Below are positions 54,291 through 64,000 of a DNA stretch of 64,000 nucleotides, one piece after another (within the stretch, counting starts at the first letter, position 1; each line of letters opens with the position of its first letter). The notes beneath the pieces were generated by a model. That model saw only the letters and a list, made by a program, of their open reading frames with translations. It was not told the origin of the DNA and did not search any database. A program made the translations under genes and the position numbers. Origin of the DNA: Platycnemis pennipes (taxonomy: Eukaryota > Arthropoda > Insecta > Odonata > Platycnemididae); contig OW121857.1 in NCBI GenBank assembly GCA_933228895.1, positions 434,001 to 498,000 of the forward strand. Direction: 5' to 3'.

Positions 54291-54939
54291 AGCAGGAATT
54301 TACGTTTGTAAATTGGCCTTTCAAAAGTTATTGACCCGCAGTGCCCTAATGACATTTCAGAGGGATGAAATGTCTCCGATATTTTTTTGAAATATACGAG
54401 AAAAACTAAACTGCAGTTCTACGAAAATGTTGATTATATTCGTAAGATTCGGATTTTTTTCCAATTCGGACGTAAACGTAAAATACGCTTCCATTTAGCA
54501 TTACTTACATAAACAAGATTGGTGCTTGAAGGAGTCAACCCCCTGTACTTTTATCCAATATGTGTTGGAAGCAATTTTTTCCGATCCTAAATAGTACAAT
54601 AGTTTGCACGAGTAATCCAGTTACTGTAGATCCATTCTAATGCATTAAAAAGGAAATATTAAATTTCACGGTAAATGGTTACTCGGTCGGACCAGGTGAC
54701 CATTATTCTGCGTTTTACTGTCAGCTTATTGAACACAAGCTCCCCATTTTAACTATTTTACCTCAATTCACTTTTCTCAATTTACTTTCGAGAACAGGGC
54801 CTGGGGCCCCGAATTTCCCAGGCGATACGGAGGGGGACCCGAAACTTTTTCCAAGAAATTTTATCGTTCTGATTTTAACTGGGCATGATAATCCGGATTA
54901 AACTGCTTATATTTCATGTGCTAAGTGAAAAGTAACATC
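54291..54939. other. No recognisable gene
   Basis: AT-rich spacer. At about 54790-54850 a GGCCTGGGGCCCCG...GGGGGACCCG segment resembles hAT-type non-autonomous ends, without a defined unit. Confidence 0.4.
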
Positions 54940-57900
54940 GCTATTTTGTCTTCTCGTAACATTTCCCCAGTACTCTTTTTATAAATCCTAGCTTTCTCTT
55001 CGCTTGGCCGCGTATTTCCCGGATGTGTCTTCTCCACGATAAATCTTTAGTGATTGTTTCACCTAAATACCTCATGGTTTCAACGCTTTCGACCTTCGTG
55101 TTATTAATTTTATAGGATCGCTCTATAGAATTATTCCTCCTCCATGTCGTGAATTATATCTAAATCCTTGCTTCCTGTCTTCTTCGGATATACCCCTGCG
55201 CACTACAGTATCGTCTGCAAAAAGTCTAAGCGTAAAACTAACTACGCTACCCTGGGGAACTCCCGATGTGACTTTGATTGTGTCTGACATGATACCATCT
55301 ATGACAACCCTCTGCTCTCGCCCACTTAAGAATTCTTTTATCCAACACACAACGTCATTATTTAAACCAAAACTCTCTAATTTCAAGATTAATTTATCAT
55401 GTGGAACTTTATCGAATGCATTTTTAAAATCTTAAATCTATCGCATGAACTTCAGTACTGTTTTCGCCGTTGACTAAAATATCGTGTACAAATAAAGCTT
55501 ATTGTGTCTCGCAGGATCTACCTTTCCGGAACCCACGTTGTCTGTTTATGAGCAATCCCTGACTATCCAAATGCCCCATGATTGTACTGACTACAATGTG
55601 CTCAAATACCTTGCAAGAGATTAACGTGAGTGAAATGGGTCTGTAGTTACTAGGTTCTTTCCTATCACCGCTTTCAAAAATAGGTGTAATGTTAGCTGCT
55701 TTCCAATCCTTGCGTAAAGTGCGGTTCTTTAGTGTTTTATTGAATATTATTTCTAGATAGGGGGCTATTTCAGAAGCTAATGTTTTATATACCCGGGAAG
55801 GAATTTGATCGGGACCTGGTGATTTGTTTTTACTAATGTTTTTTAACTGCTGCTCTATTCCGCGACATGAAATTTTTAATTCGGGCATTTGCTCACTGAA
55901 TGTTTTCGGCGGAGGTTCCACTGCGATGTGTGACGATGATTTGAATACGCTTTGGAAGAAGGCTTTTAAAGTATTGGCATTTTCTAAACCCTCAGATGAC
56001 TCTAATTCCTTTATCACTTTTAAGTGTGTGTACCTACTGTGGACCTATGTCCCTGAAGTTCTCTCTCTCACATATGACCAAAACGCTTTAGGATTGCTAT
56101 CTAAATATTCTCCTAACATCTTGCTCTTGAAATGTGATAACGCTTGCCGACATGATTTCCTTGCTAATGCTCTCGATTTTTTATAGTTTTGAACTAACTC
56201 ATTTTTTTCCTATACCGATAGACCCTGTCCTTCATTTTTCATCTCAGCGTGGCATACTCTTCGTCGCTTTAGCGACTTCCTAACCTCCGCGTCATACCAC
56301 CTATGCTCTGTATTATCAATTTACTTGGTATATATTTATTAACTGCTTTACGGGTGACCTCAAGAATTTCTCTCCCCTAATCCTCTATATCTAATCCTTT
56401 GCTTTGTTCGCTAAATACATTAAACGATTCCCTTAATTCCTCTTTCATACCGTCGTTAATTAGCCTTGCCAAATAAGTATACCCTCCTCCTTGGTTTGTA
56501 ATGTTTTTCAACGCCTACATTAAATATCGCATGCACTATTTTATGATCACTAATTCCTGTCTGTAGCTACATTTAGAACTTATTCGGGTATATTTGTTGC
56601 GAATAAGTCTAGTATGTTGTCTCCCCTGGTCGGTTCTTTTACTAGTTGTTGTAAAGTTTCGTCGTACCGATGGACTGAAAAGCAGCCGATGTAACACCCA
56701 TTTTTAAAAGTGGTGATAGGGAGCAGCCACCTAACTACAGACCTATATCCCTCACATCCATTTCATGCAAGGTCCTGGAACATATAATTATTAGTTCAGT
56801 CATGGGACAACTATATAGCCAGAATTTATTGTCCAATGTTCAGCATGGGTTCCGGAAGAGCAAATCATGTGAAACTCAACTTGCTCTCTTTTCTCACAAT
56901 ATTTTAGTTTCTGGCGAAAATAATATTCCAGTGGCTGCTATATTTCTCGATTTCAAAAAAGCTTTCGAGAAGGAGTCTCATAGCAAACTAATCTTGAAAT
57001 TAAAATATTATGGCATAGACAGTAACATTAAATCATGGATAAATGATTTCCTGCATGATCGGGTGCAAAGGGTTGTTTTGGACGGTGTTACCTCACCGGC
57101 AATTAGAGTCACTTCGGGTGTCCCATCAGGTAGTGTGATAGGTCCACTCCTGTTCCTACTGTACATAAATGATATCAATAAGTTTGTCATAAGTAAGCTT
57201 CGTCTATTTGCCGATGACACTGTAGTGTACAGGGAAATTCTATGCCCAAACGATTAAGAATATTTAAATGATGACCTACAAGCAATTGAAGATTGGTGTG
57301 ATACATGGCACTTAGAATTAAAATTTAATAATTGTCTCTTGATGAATTTTTGGAAAATGAATAGCTCTCCTCTTAGCACTTGAATTGAAGAAGATCGTAG
57401 CAGATTGAAATTTAGACATAATCTCTTAAACAAATTCCAAGACCATATTTTCAGTGATGATGTTAAAAATATTTTGTGAACCCCAACTTACTATGGTAGA
57501 CTGGACCATAATCACGAAATTAGAGAAAATGATTGCCAAACTGACAGATTCAAAATGCCCTTTTTTCTACGTACATTGAGGGATATGAATAACGGTAAAT
57601 ATATCCAGTACGAGTGTAGCAATGGATAACATTGGTACCTGCATGTTGGTATAAGGACTTATAGCTAACCCAACTAACGGCATGTTTTTGCATGTATGCT
57701 TCGCTATTTTTATCTCTTTTTAAATAGCGTAGTTTTGAACAGTACCTATACGAGTACTATTCCTTTTTTTATGCATGATATGTAGTGCATGTTTGGTGAG
57801 AATTCACCACTTACCACACACCTTTATGTTGGCTTGCAGAGTATTATGTAGAAGTAGATGTAAAAAATGTGACGTAAAGGTGTTCAACAGTGATTCGCAG

Positions 57901-58440
57901 AGTTACTTATCCTTACCTCCTGTTATAAAACTACACGTATTCCAGTCTATCGAAGGGAGATTGAAATATCCGCCTACTATTATTCCTCTGTATTTGTTCC
58001 GAGAAATCAATGTTTCTATCTCTGACTCTAGTTCCATTATAGAATTGATGTCTGCATCCGGTGGCCTGTAATATCCACCAACATATATCTTTTTTTTGCG
58101 TCACTACTTTTACTTTTAACAGAACACCAAATACTTACTACATTTCGCTCTGAAATAAGTTGTCTTCTACTAACATACGGGTCCTTCACAGCTATAAATA
58201 ATACTCCTCCGTTTCTGCTTACTCTATCCTTTCTGTATACGGTAAAACACTTAGGGAATACTTCATATCTGATATGTCCTTCGAAAGCCATCTTTCTGTG
58301 AGTACGATTATATCAGCATCAGTACTTTTTATGAGGTGGTGAAATTCGGCTACTTTATTTCTTAAACTACGACAATTCTCTACTATGACTGAAATTATTT
58401 CTCCCAATCTATTTCTCTCCTGGTGCTCTTTTTCAGCTAG
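54940..58440 (-). pseudogene. CR1-like LINE (LINE-C), endonuclease to RT C-terminus
   Basis: Minus-strand frames run from the endonuclease (58420-57866: I-V-L-T-E-R-W-L-S-K-D, then N-G-G-V-L-F-I-A-V-K and Y-Y-R-P-P, with G-G-Y-F-N-L-P where G-D-F-N is expected) through a linker (56640-56020) to RT. RT shows K-S-P-G-P-D-Q-I-P (55830), S-N-Y-R-P-I-S-L-T (55640), G-F-R-K-G-R-S-C-E-T-Q (55520), T-S-G-V-P-Q-G-S-V-V (55265) and L-F-A-D-D-T-V-V (55215). The residues between P-Q-G-S and F-A-D-D are deleted. C-terminal Y-L-G-E-T-I-T-K-D-L-S-W follows near 55055. A second LINE of the same family is inserted in opposite orientation (56664-57863). Confidence 0.88.
56664..57863 (+). pseudogene. CR1-like LINE (LINE-D), nested in LINE-C in opposite orientation
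   Basis: The plus strand begins within RT at D-V-T-P-I-F-K-S-G-D-R, then N-Y-R-P-I-S-L-T (56735), Q-H-G-F-R-K-S-K-S-C-E-T-Q (56840), F-L-D-F-K-K-A-F-E (56945), T-S-G-V-P-S-G-S-V-I-G-P-L-L-F-L-L-Y (57110) and L-F-A-D-D-T-V-V-Y (57205). The C-terminus (57380-57600) ends at a stop before a 3' UTR closing in GTAGAAGTAGATGTA, a CR1-type tail. It is a typical 5'-truncated insertion and better preserved than its host; P-Q-G has become P-S-G. Confidence 0.88.
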
Positions 58441-58559
58441 AATTTTCCCCGATAATTATTTTACCGACCCACTATTTAATCTACCAATCTGATATGTATG
58501 TATCTGTAGTAATCTGATATGTATGCATGATTTGAACTTCTGTTCTGGGGCCGGTTAAA

Positions 58560-59570
58560 TTAACTGCTTCATGACAGGATAAACAGTGAGCTTAATCAGA
58601 GAAAACAGATAGGAATGGGCACTGTGAAAGCAAATACCGAGCACTGAAAATGGAGGAAGACATTTGTTTCATGTCGGTACCTACGGGCAAGGCTGAATTG
58701 AAGTTAGGCTAAACGTGCTAAACTTAGCCCCCCCCCGAAGCAAATTTCTGGCTACGTGCCTGCCTGCTACTGAACAAAATATCCTTGCTGAACTCGCTCG
58801 GTCTGAGGGCTCTGGCTTTCGACAAGGGGCCGGAGGGAGGCGAAGTGGCTCGGGCGTTGTCCTTGGAATGGTTCGAGAGAGAGAGAGAGAGAGATAAGGA
58901 GCCAGGAGGTGGAGGGTGACGTTAGCGGGAGTGGGGGGGACTATGAGCAGCGCCACGGAACGAAAGATTTTTAGCACGTAAAATAGTGAAAACATGGTTC
59001 GGAAAATAATAAATAGCAACTTTAGTATGCACCTAAGGTCTTTGAGTTTGATATAATAGTAGAAGAGAAGGATGAATCCCAGCGGAGAGTGGAACACATG
59101 TTTCCATTACGATTTCAATGTCAAAGGAAAAAAGGCTGAAATCGGGCTATTTTTACGATTTTCAGTGCCTGAAGCTCTTTAATGAGTACTGCTAATGAAC
59201 ATATTGTTCCATAAACCGCACACATTGATCCTTAATCTAACGATCAATGAAAACCGATCAGCTCTGCGACTTATATTAAACTCGTTATCTTCGATTTTGC
59301 AAGGGTCTGTAGAGCCGGTTTCTGCGGAGGTATAGAACACCCTTAAGATTACAATGTTGGAGAGACGGCCACACAGTCACGTTGCACACTTTGTAGTCGA
59401 CTCAAAGTCACACAATCACATTGCGTACTTTGTAGCCGACTCTGTGTCCTCGATAGTGTCATTCCCCAAGTTCATTTCGTTGCGAGTGGTTCTGTGTGCA
59501 TTCATCCGTTGTTTTCAGTCACTTACTGCCGTCAATTTGTTTTTTTATAAGTTTCATTTAATTTTCTTCC
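58560..59570. other. Low-complexity and hAT-like end, no gene
   Basis: A C-run (58728-58736) followed by a GGCTACGTGCC word resembles hAT-type MITE ends. An imperfect (GA)n microsatellite lies at 58874-58895. G-rich sequence follows to 58945. The rest to 59570 shows no gene; open frames are short. Confidence 0.45.
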
Positions 59571-59575
59571 GATCA

Positions 59576-60140
59576 TGGCTCATCCAAAGAAGAAAGTTAG
59601 AACTTTGCGAGATCGTCTCAAAATAGTCGAAGAAGTAGAAAAGAATCCTGGGAGAAACGTGTGGACATAGCAAAACGCCTCGGGTTGTCGGCTAGCACTT
59701 TAAATTCAATCTTTGCGAAAAAGGACGAGATCAGAGAGCAAATAGATAAATGTGGTAATGCGTCCAAGAAGAGAAAAACTGCCAGAAAGTCAACATTCGC
59801 GGAAATGGAAACAGTGCTCTTTGCTTGGTACCAGCAGGCACGGGCGTCCAACATACCAGTTGATGGAGTTACACTGAGGGAAAAAGCAAAAATTATAGCC
59901 ACCCAGCTGAACATTGATGATTTTAGTGCGTCCAATGGCTGGATAATTTGTTTCAAAGATCGTCATGGACTTGTGTATAAGAAGCTGGCGGGAGAGAGTG
60001 CTGCGGTAAGTGTAGAAAATACTGATGCATGGCTGGAAAGTCTACCGTCCCTTCTACAGGGATACCACCCACGAGAAGTGTACAATGCAGATGAGATTGT
60101 TCTTCAATGTGCTTCCCGAAATTTCAGCGGATTTTTATAA
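59576..60140 (+). pseudogene. Tigger-type transposase N-terminal half (relic 3)
   Basis: An ATG at 59576 opens M-A-H-P-K-K-K-V-R-T-L, continuing into the CENP-B helix-turn-helix: after a lost base near 59660, V-D-I-A-K-R-L-G-L-S-A-S-T-L-N-S-I-F, then a second helix-turn-helix with V-L-F-A-W-Y-Q-Q-A-R-A-S-N-I-P-V-D-G and S-N-G-W-I-I-C-F-K-D-R-H-G-L. It reaches the first catalytic motif, Y-N-A-D-E (about 60090), and then shifts frame and stops at 60140. The rest of the DDE domain is absent. It is younger-looking than relics 1 and 2. Confidence 0.88.
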
Positions 60141-61391
60141 AACAATCTGATACAGGATTTTCATTTTTCTAGTGGAGCTTATAGTGGAACTTGCACCCTT
60201 TTCATGACATTCAAATTCACCTCATAAAAAGTAATTCTCATCCGTGTGACTCAAAAGGAACGTGTTACGTTTACTTCGCCATCTGCTCTAATATTTCACG
60301 AGACGATGAGCAATGGAAGAAACTTCTAGATTGATTTCAAGTGTTTTTTCAAATGATAACCAATCGTAAAAAATAAATTGTTACTAGCAGTAAGTGTACT
60401 GTATTGCACAAGTGCTTTTATTGCCGCTGAGTCACATGTGGTTGAATTCAAACCAAAGGAACTGGAGGATTTCTTCGCCCACTGTCCGACGCAAAAGATC
60501 CTGAGATCGCAGCTTGTACCCTAAACCTTGTAATGTTGTGATTAATCTACCGACAACGGAGAGTAGACGTAGACAGCAGTGTATTAATTTCCGCCCAGTT
60601 TCAGAGGGTCGACTACATCAGTCTTGATGTGTGTGATGACACAAAAGAGAGAAGAAAGTGAAAAGGGCTTCCAGTGTACGACAGATGTAAGGGCATTGTT
60701 TACACCGTGATTGGCCAAGGGAGGCAGGAAGGAAGTAGGGGAGGGGAATTGGTGGAGGCGATGGCGACGGGACTAGCGAACACGTAAGTCAGCGCGTAAT
60801 GGAAATGGGAATACAGTCGCTGCTAAAAGGCTTCGCGATCGGGTGAAGAGAGCCCCCGGCGAGTACTTAAAGTAGTCTAAGCAAAGGGGGCAAATGCCCA
60901 GGGGCCCGGGCCATCAGGGGGCCCGGGCCAAAACAAATTAATTGAAAATAAAAATTTAAAGGATGAATAAATTTAATGCCAAAAAGAATACAAAATTTTG
61001 TTGTTTAAAAAGTGAAAAAAAAACAAATGAAGGTAGAGCGTGGGTCACTGTGCAATAGAGTATGACGTTAGCATTGTTGTTGTGGTCATCGAGGGTTTTG
61101 GGGTGATGGGGACGATAGAGCGAGAAGCGCAGGCGCTGTGACACTCACTTCCCCTCCCTTTGCTGCGAACATTCGCCACTCAGCAACATGTAACCTGAAC
61201 GAAAAGAAACCTAATCCCCCCGCCTAAAGTCTATTGTTTACTTGTTAGTGGACTGTAAATAATCGTTTATTCTGCAGTCAAAGTGACAGATTATCAGTAG
61301 CAAGCTACACATTCTAGTGTTGTGTCATTGGTTTAGTATACATGAGCGCCCATACATGGGGGTAGGGAGGGACCGCGACCCCCCAACCTAG
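60141..61391. other. No recognisable gene
   Basis: Sequence after the Tigger relic. A GC-rich cluster with repeated GGGCCCGGGCC words lies at 60895-60935 and shares TGCCCAGGGGCCC with 63662-63674; such words are usual near non-autonomous hAT ends. No coding motif is seen. Confidence 0.4.
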
Positions 61392-61399
61392 CCTCCCAA

Positions 61400-61770
61400 T
61401 AAGGATTGCAATCCTAGAGAGATTTTTCAATCCCGGGATTACGGGATCATCACCAAAAGTTAGACAACATTTTCTGGAATTTTGTCCATCTTGTTTAACG
61501 CTGGCGATCACTATTTCTTTAACACACGCACGGTAAGCTCATTTCCATTTTTATTATGTATTACAAATGATGACATATTACGTATTACAATAAAATGGAT
61601 TAGTCAATGGACTCAGACGTCTAACGTGTTGCATTTCATGTCCAAGAAAACTTACTTATTAGCGCTGCCTGTTAGCAAATAGATGTACGTCAATCCCGGG
61701 ATTCGTTTATAATAAATCCCGATATTTTGGGATTGTAATTTCATCCGGGATTCCAGGAGTGCAATCCTTA
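61400..61770. mobile_element. hAT-type MITE (TAAGGATTGCAATCC ends)
   Basis: The left end TAAGGATTGCAATCC and right end GGAGTGCAATCCTTA are inverse copies. CCTCCCAA (61392-61399) and ACTCCCAG (61771-61778) agree at six of eight positions as an old 8-bp duplication. Subterminal AATCCCGGGATT words recur at both ends. The 371-bp body is non-coding. Confidence 0.7.
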
Positions 61771-61778
61771 ACTCCCAG

Positions 61779-63695
61779 GTATAAGAAAAAAGGGAAGCAA
61801 AAAAATATTTTATATTAAAAATTTTGTGAATATATACATATGTCTGAAATTTATTAATTCATTAACATGATGTATCCTTCTGAAATTTTTCTAAATTTGT
61901 TTCCTTGTTTTACTTAAATAAGTTCAAAACCCATGCACACACTGTCATGATTTTGCGTGGTTTTTGTTAATAGAAAGGAGAGGAAGGAAAATTTGAACCA
62001 TTGTGCAGTAGGCTGAAATCGAAAAAATCGACAAAATTCCAAAATGGCCTTTTTTGGAGAGGGAATCATGACACTTGGTACAAATACTCATAATTGATTG
62101 GCAAACACGGAATGGCATGTCATTGGTCATCTTCTTTCGCCATTACCGAGATGCAGGGGCTCAAACATAGCCAAAATTACACCCGACTTCAGTTTTCTAT
62201 GAAAGTCTTCCTATTTAAGTTGAGGGTGACGCTGTGGGAGGAATTTGGTCGGATAAAAAACTAGTAGGTCTGTTAAAACCACTCTTTTACTTTACTGTGC
62301 TTAACTTTGGGAGTTTTTTTCCTAATTGTAGGTGATATTACGTAACAAAATGGCGGATGCTATTTTCACACAAATATTCATTTTAAGTAGTAAATATCTG
62401 GCATGTTAAGTGCCTGTCAAGTGACTAATATTAAATCAATTTTTGATGCTTTTTAAAGGTATATCTGGAAAAAAATTGAAAATTCGTTAGCAACGCCAAT
62501 AATTACATTTGATTTTACATACGTGCGTGCGGAGCTTGAGACACGCGCCGGGAGCTGGAAATGACGAGACGCGAGTAGGTTTTTTCATGCCATAAGGAAC
62601 ATAGTGCTTCTTATTCGCCTTGTTTAATATGTGTACATTGCTATCGATCTCCGCCAGCTCTACACGTATAAAATCATGGGGATATAGAAATATTAAGGTC
62701 TTAATGTGCATGTGAAATCGCTTTCAAGGTTTCTCCTCTCAAAAGTAAACTTCTCATTCACACCCTCAAAGCCTTAAAATTCCTGTATTTTTCCGACAAA
62801 ACATTATTTGACGTTCCAGATGGACACTATTCCGGACTTCTTTCCATTTATTTGCCCCCAGCAGTCCAAGTCTTTGACCCTACTAGGAGGTTCATGCAGA
62901 AAGGTACATTTTGGCCACCGAGTTTGGCCACTTTTGGTTGCTCATCGAGAAAATCTACTCTAATCTTTCATTTTCCCTGCGTTACAATATGCAAATCCCT
63001 GATTTATACGTCACATTAGACTTTATTCATCTAGGAAAACTTTAGTTTCTACTTTACTTGAATTATGCACACAGGAAGGAAACAAATTATCGAAAATAGC
63101 TTAATATTGAGGCACAACAAAATATATTCCGTTCGTCAAAACCCTTAACTTACATTATTTTTACATATTCCCTGCTGTTATGTTTGATTGAGAGAGTTGC
63201 AGTGAAAGCAAAGCTTAGTAGAAGTGAATACTCTGCATTCGTTTTAATTAGGTGGCGATATAACTATCTCTGTATATCGAAAAGATGGGAGTAATTGTGG
63301 ATATACTAATTTTGAAAAAAAAAGAAAAGTATGTTTTATTACGACTTTTTATAAAATTTTCAAGTTCAAGTAAGTCCTAGTTTTGATTACTGTAAAATGA
63401 AAGAGTAAAGTGTGTTACACCGTCAAAAATTTTTCATTTTGAAATTGTTTCCCCATCCCATTCCACTGAAGTGTTTAATTTAAAAAAAGGACAGTTAATA
63501 GTAAACCAAAAGATAATATAATAAACAGTGTGCAAGTTTCTTCTGCAGAAAAAGCTGATAATCAGGTAAGTCTACGTTATAAAATAACCTGAAAGTTCGC
63601 AGTTCTGGTCTAAATTGAGTGAGGGGGTTTGCCATGATTTAGGGGACCCGGACCACTCAGTTGCCCAGGGGCCCGAAAATCCTGTAACCTGGCCT
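61779..63695. other. Right part of the 11.5-kb insertion, no gene
   Basis: AT-rich sequence. A 'catgacacttggtacaaat' box near 62067 recalls inner parts of the transposon-A type repeats but is not conclusive. No reading frame with a family motif was found. Confidence 0.4.
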
Positions 63696-63700
63696 GGCTG

Positions 63701-63900
63701 TATCTTAAGACACGATGGCCTGATGAAGACAATCGTCGAAGGACAAGTGGACGGGAGGAATGGAAGGCCTCGAGTGAGACATATGGAACAAGTGATGAGA
63801 AAGAGAAGAAATACGTTAATATGAAGAGATTGGCCGATAGAAGAATTCGTTGGAGAGCTGCGTCAAACCAATCTGAGGATTGATGACTTATGATGATGAG
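63701..63900 (+). pseudogene. RTE LINE 3' terminus
   Basis: The plus strand reads I-L-R-H-D-G-L-M-K-T-I-V-E-G-Q-V-D-G with R-P-R-V-R-H-M-E-Q-V-M, then in shifted frames a D-R-R-I-R-W-R-A-A-S-N block, and ends in GATGACTTATGATGATGAG. This is the extreme C-terminus and tail of RTE elements. It continues in frame from 52219 if one GGCTG is kept, so I attribute it to RTE copy 2. Confidence 0.75.
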
Positions 63901-64000
63901 CATTATTCATGAATGGGCGAAAACAAACTTGTGTTATGAACTATGACTCCAAGACTGAGAACCATAAATATAATTTAATAGCCATTAACATAATGTAAAC

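Larger units (their letters stand above)
45857..63900 (+). mobile_element. RTE-clade LINE (RTE copy 2), split by three insertions
   Basis: The 5' leader (45857-46240) matches RTE copy 1. Endonuclease and RT run through 46241-46402, 48528-50651 and 51917-52219, and what looks like the same copy's 3' end lies at 63701-63900, ending in a TGATGATGA tail as is usual for RTE. The breaks are a piggyBac at TTAA (46403-48527), the GTTGGG element with an imperfect 8-bp duplication (50652-51916) and an 11.5-kb block between GGCTG copies. The first join restores the frame (T-G-S-L-N-G-N-A-G, identical to copy 1). The third join also reads in frame (L-K-G-C-I-L-R-H-D-G). Confidence 0.7.

Overview
This looks like nuclear DNA from an arthropod with a large, transposon-packed genome, most likely a hemimetabolous insect. 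It is AT-rich, has spliced coding pieces, and carries a typical invertebrate mix of mobile elements: copia, Jockey- and CR1-like LINEs, RTE, piggyBac, hAT, pogo/Tigger, mariner, Harbinger-like and Mutator-like elements plus tRNA-derived SINEs. I cannot name the species. Almost every long open frame is a broken fragment of a mobile element.

One probable host gene is visible on the + strand. Three exons (10743-10797, 10937-11119, 31710-31877) have GT/AG borders and matching phases. They encode a Ser/Pro-rich N-terminus with a Q-D-I...F-W-x-W-x-S-P motif and a later T-P-S...K-L-S-C...L-x-x-L-A-x-x-L block. I read this as an ETAA1-like (ATR-activator) gene. Its second intron is about 20.6 kb and holds a Russian-doll stack. 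A long-TIR DNA transposon (11892-20707, TSD AAGA) was entered by a copia element (12365-19106, TSD CTTTC), which was entered by a second long-TIR DNA transposon (13590-17447, TSD TCTA). Two TTAA-flanked piggyBacs (20784-24401, 24509-27408), a copia 3' end, a hAT MITE and a 63-bp minisatellite fill the rest.

Two things stand out in that stack. The copia element has lost integrase core, reverse transcriptase and RNase H, and carries in their place, in frame with its integrase zinc-binding module, about 700 bp resembling the charged N-terminal region of translation factor eIF5B: a captured host transcript. The innermost transposon encodes a broken transposase-like protein of a family I cannot name, preceded by a duplicated array of heat-shock elements, including one perfect TTCnnGAAnnTTC.

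From 1 to 10.5 kb lie LINE and RTE debris, a mariner-like element with about 415-bp TIRs, and a SINE head. From 34 to 45 kb lie two Tigger relics, a 5.36-kb Harbinger-like element (TSD TAA) holding a hAT-like element with a 90-nt-arm hairpin, and a second hAT carrying tRNA-Cys-like SINE copies. From 45.9 to 63.9 kb runs what appears to be one RTE copy split by a piggyBac, a composite hAT-like element and an 11.5-kb block. That block contains a Mutator-like relic, two CR1-like LINEs nested in opposite orientation, and a Tigger relic.

All family assignments come from reading motifs by eye, with no database search.
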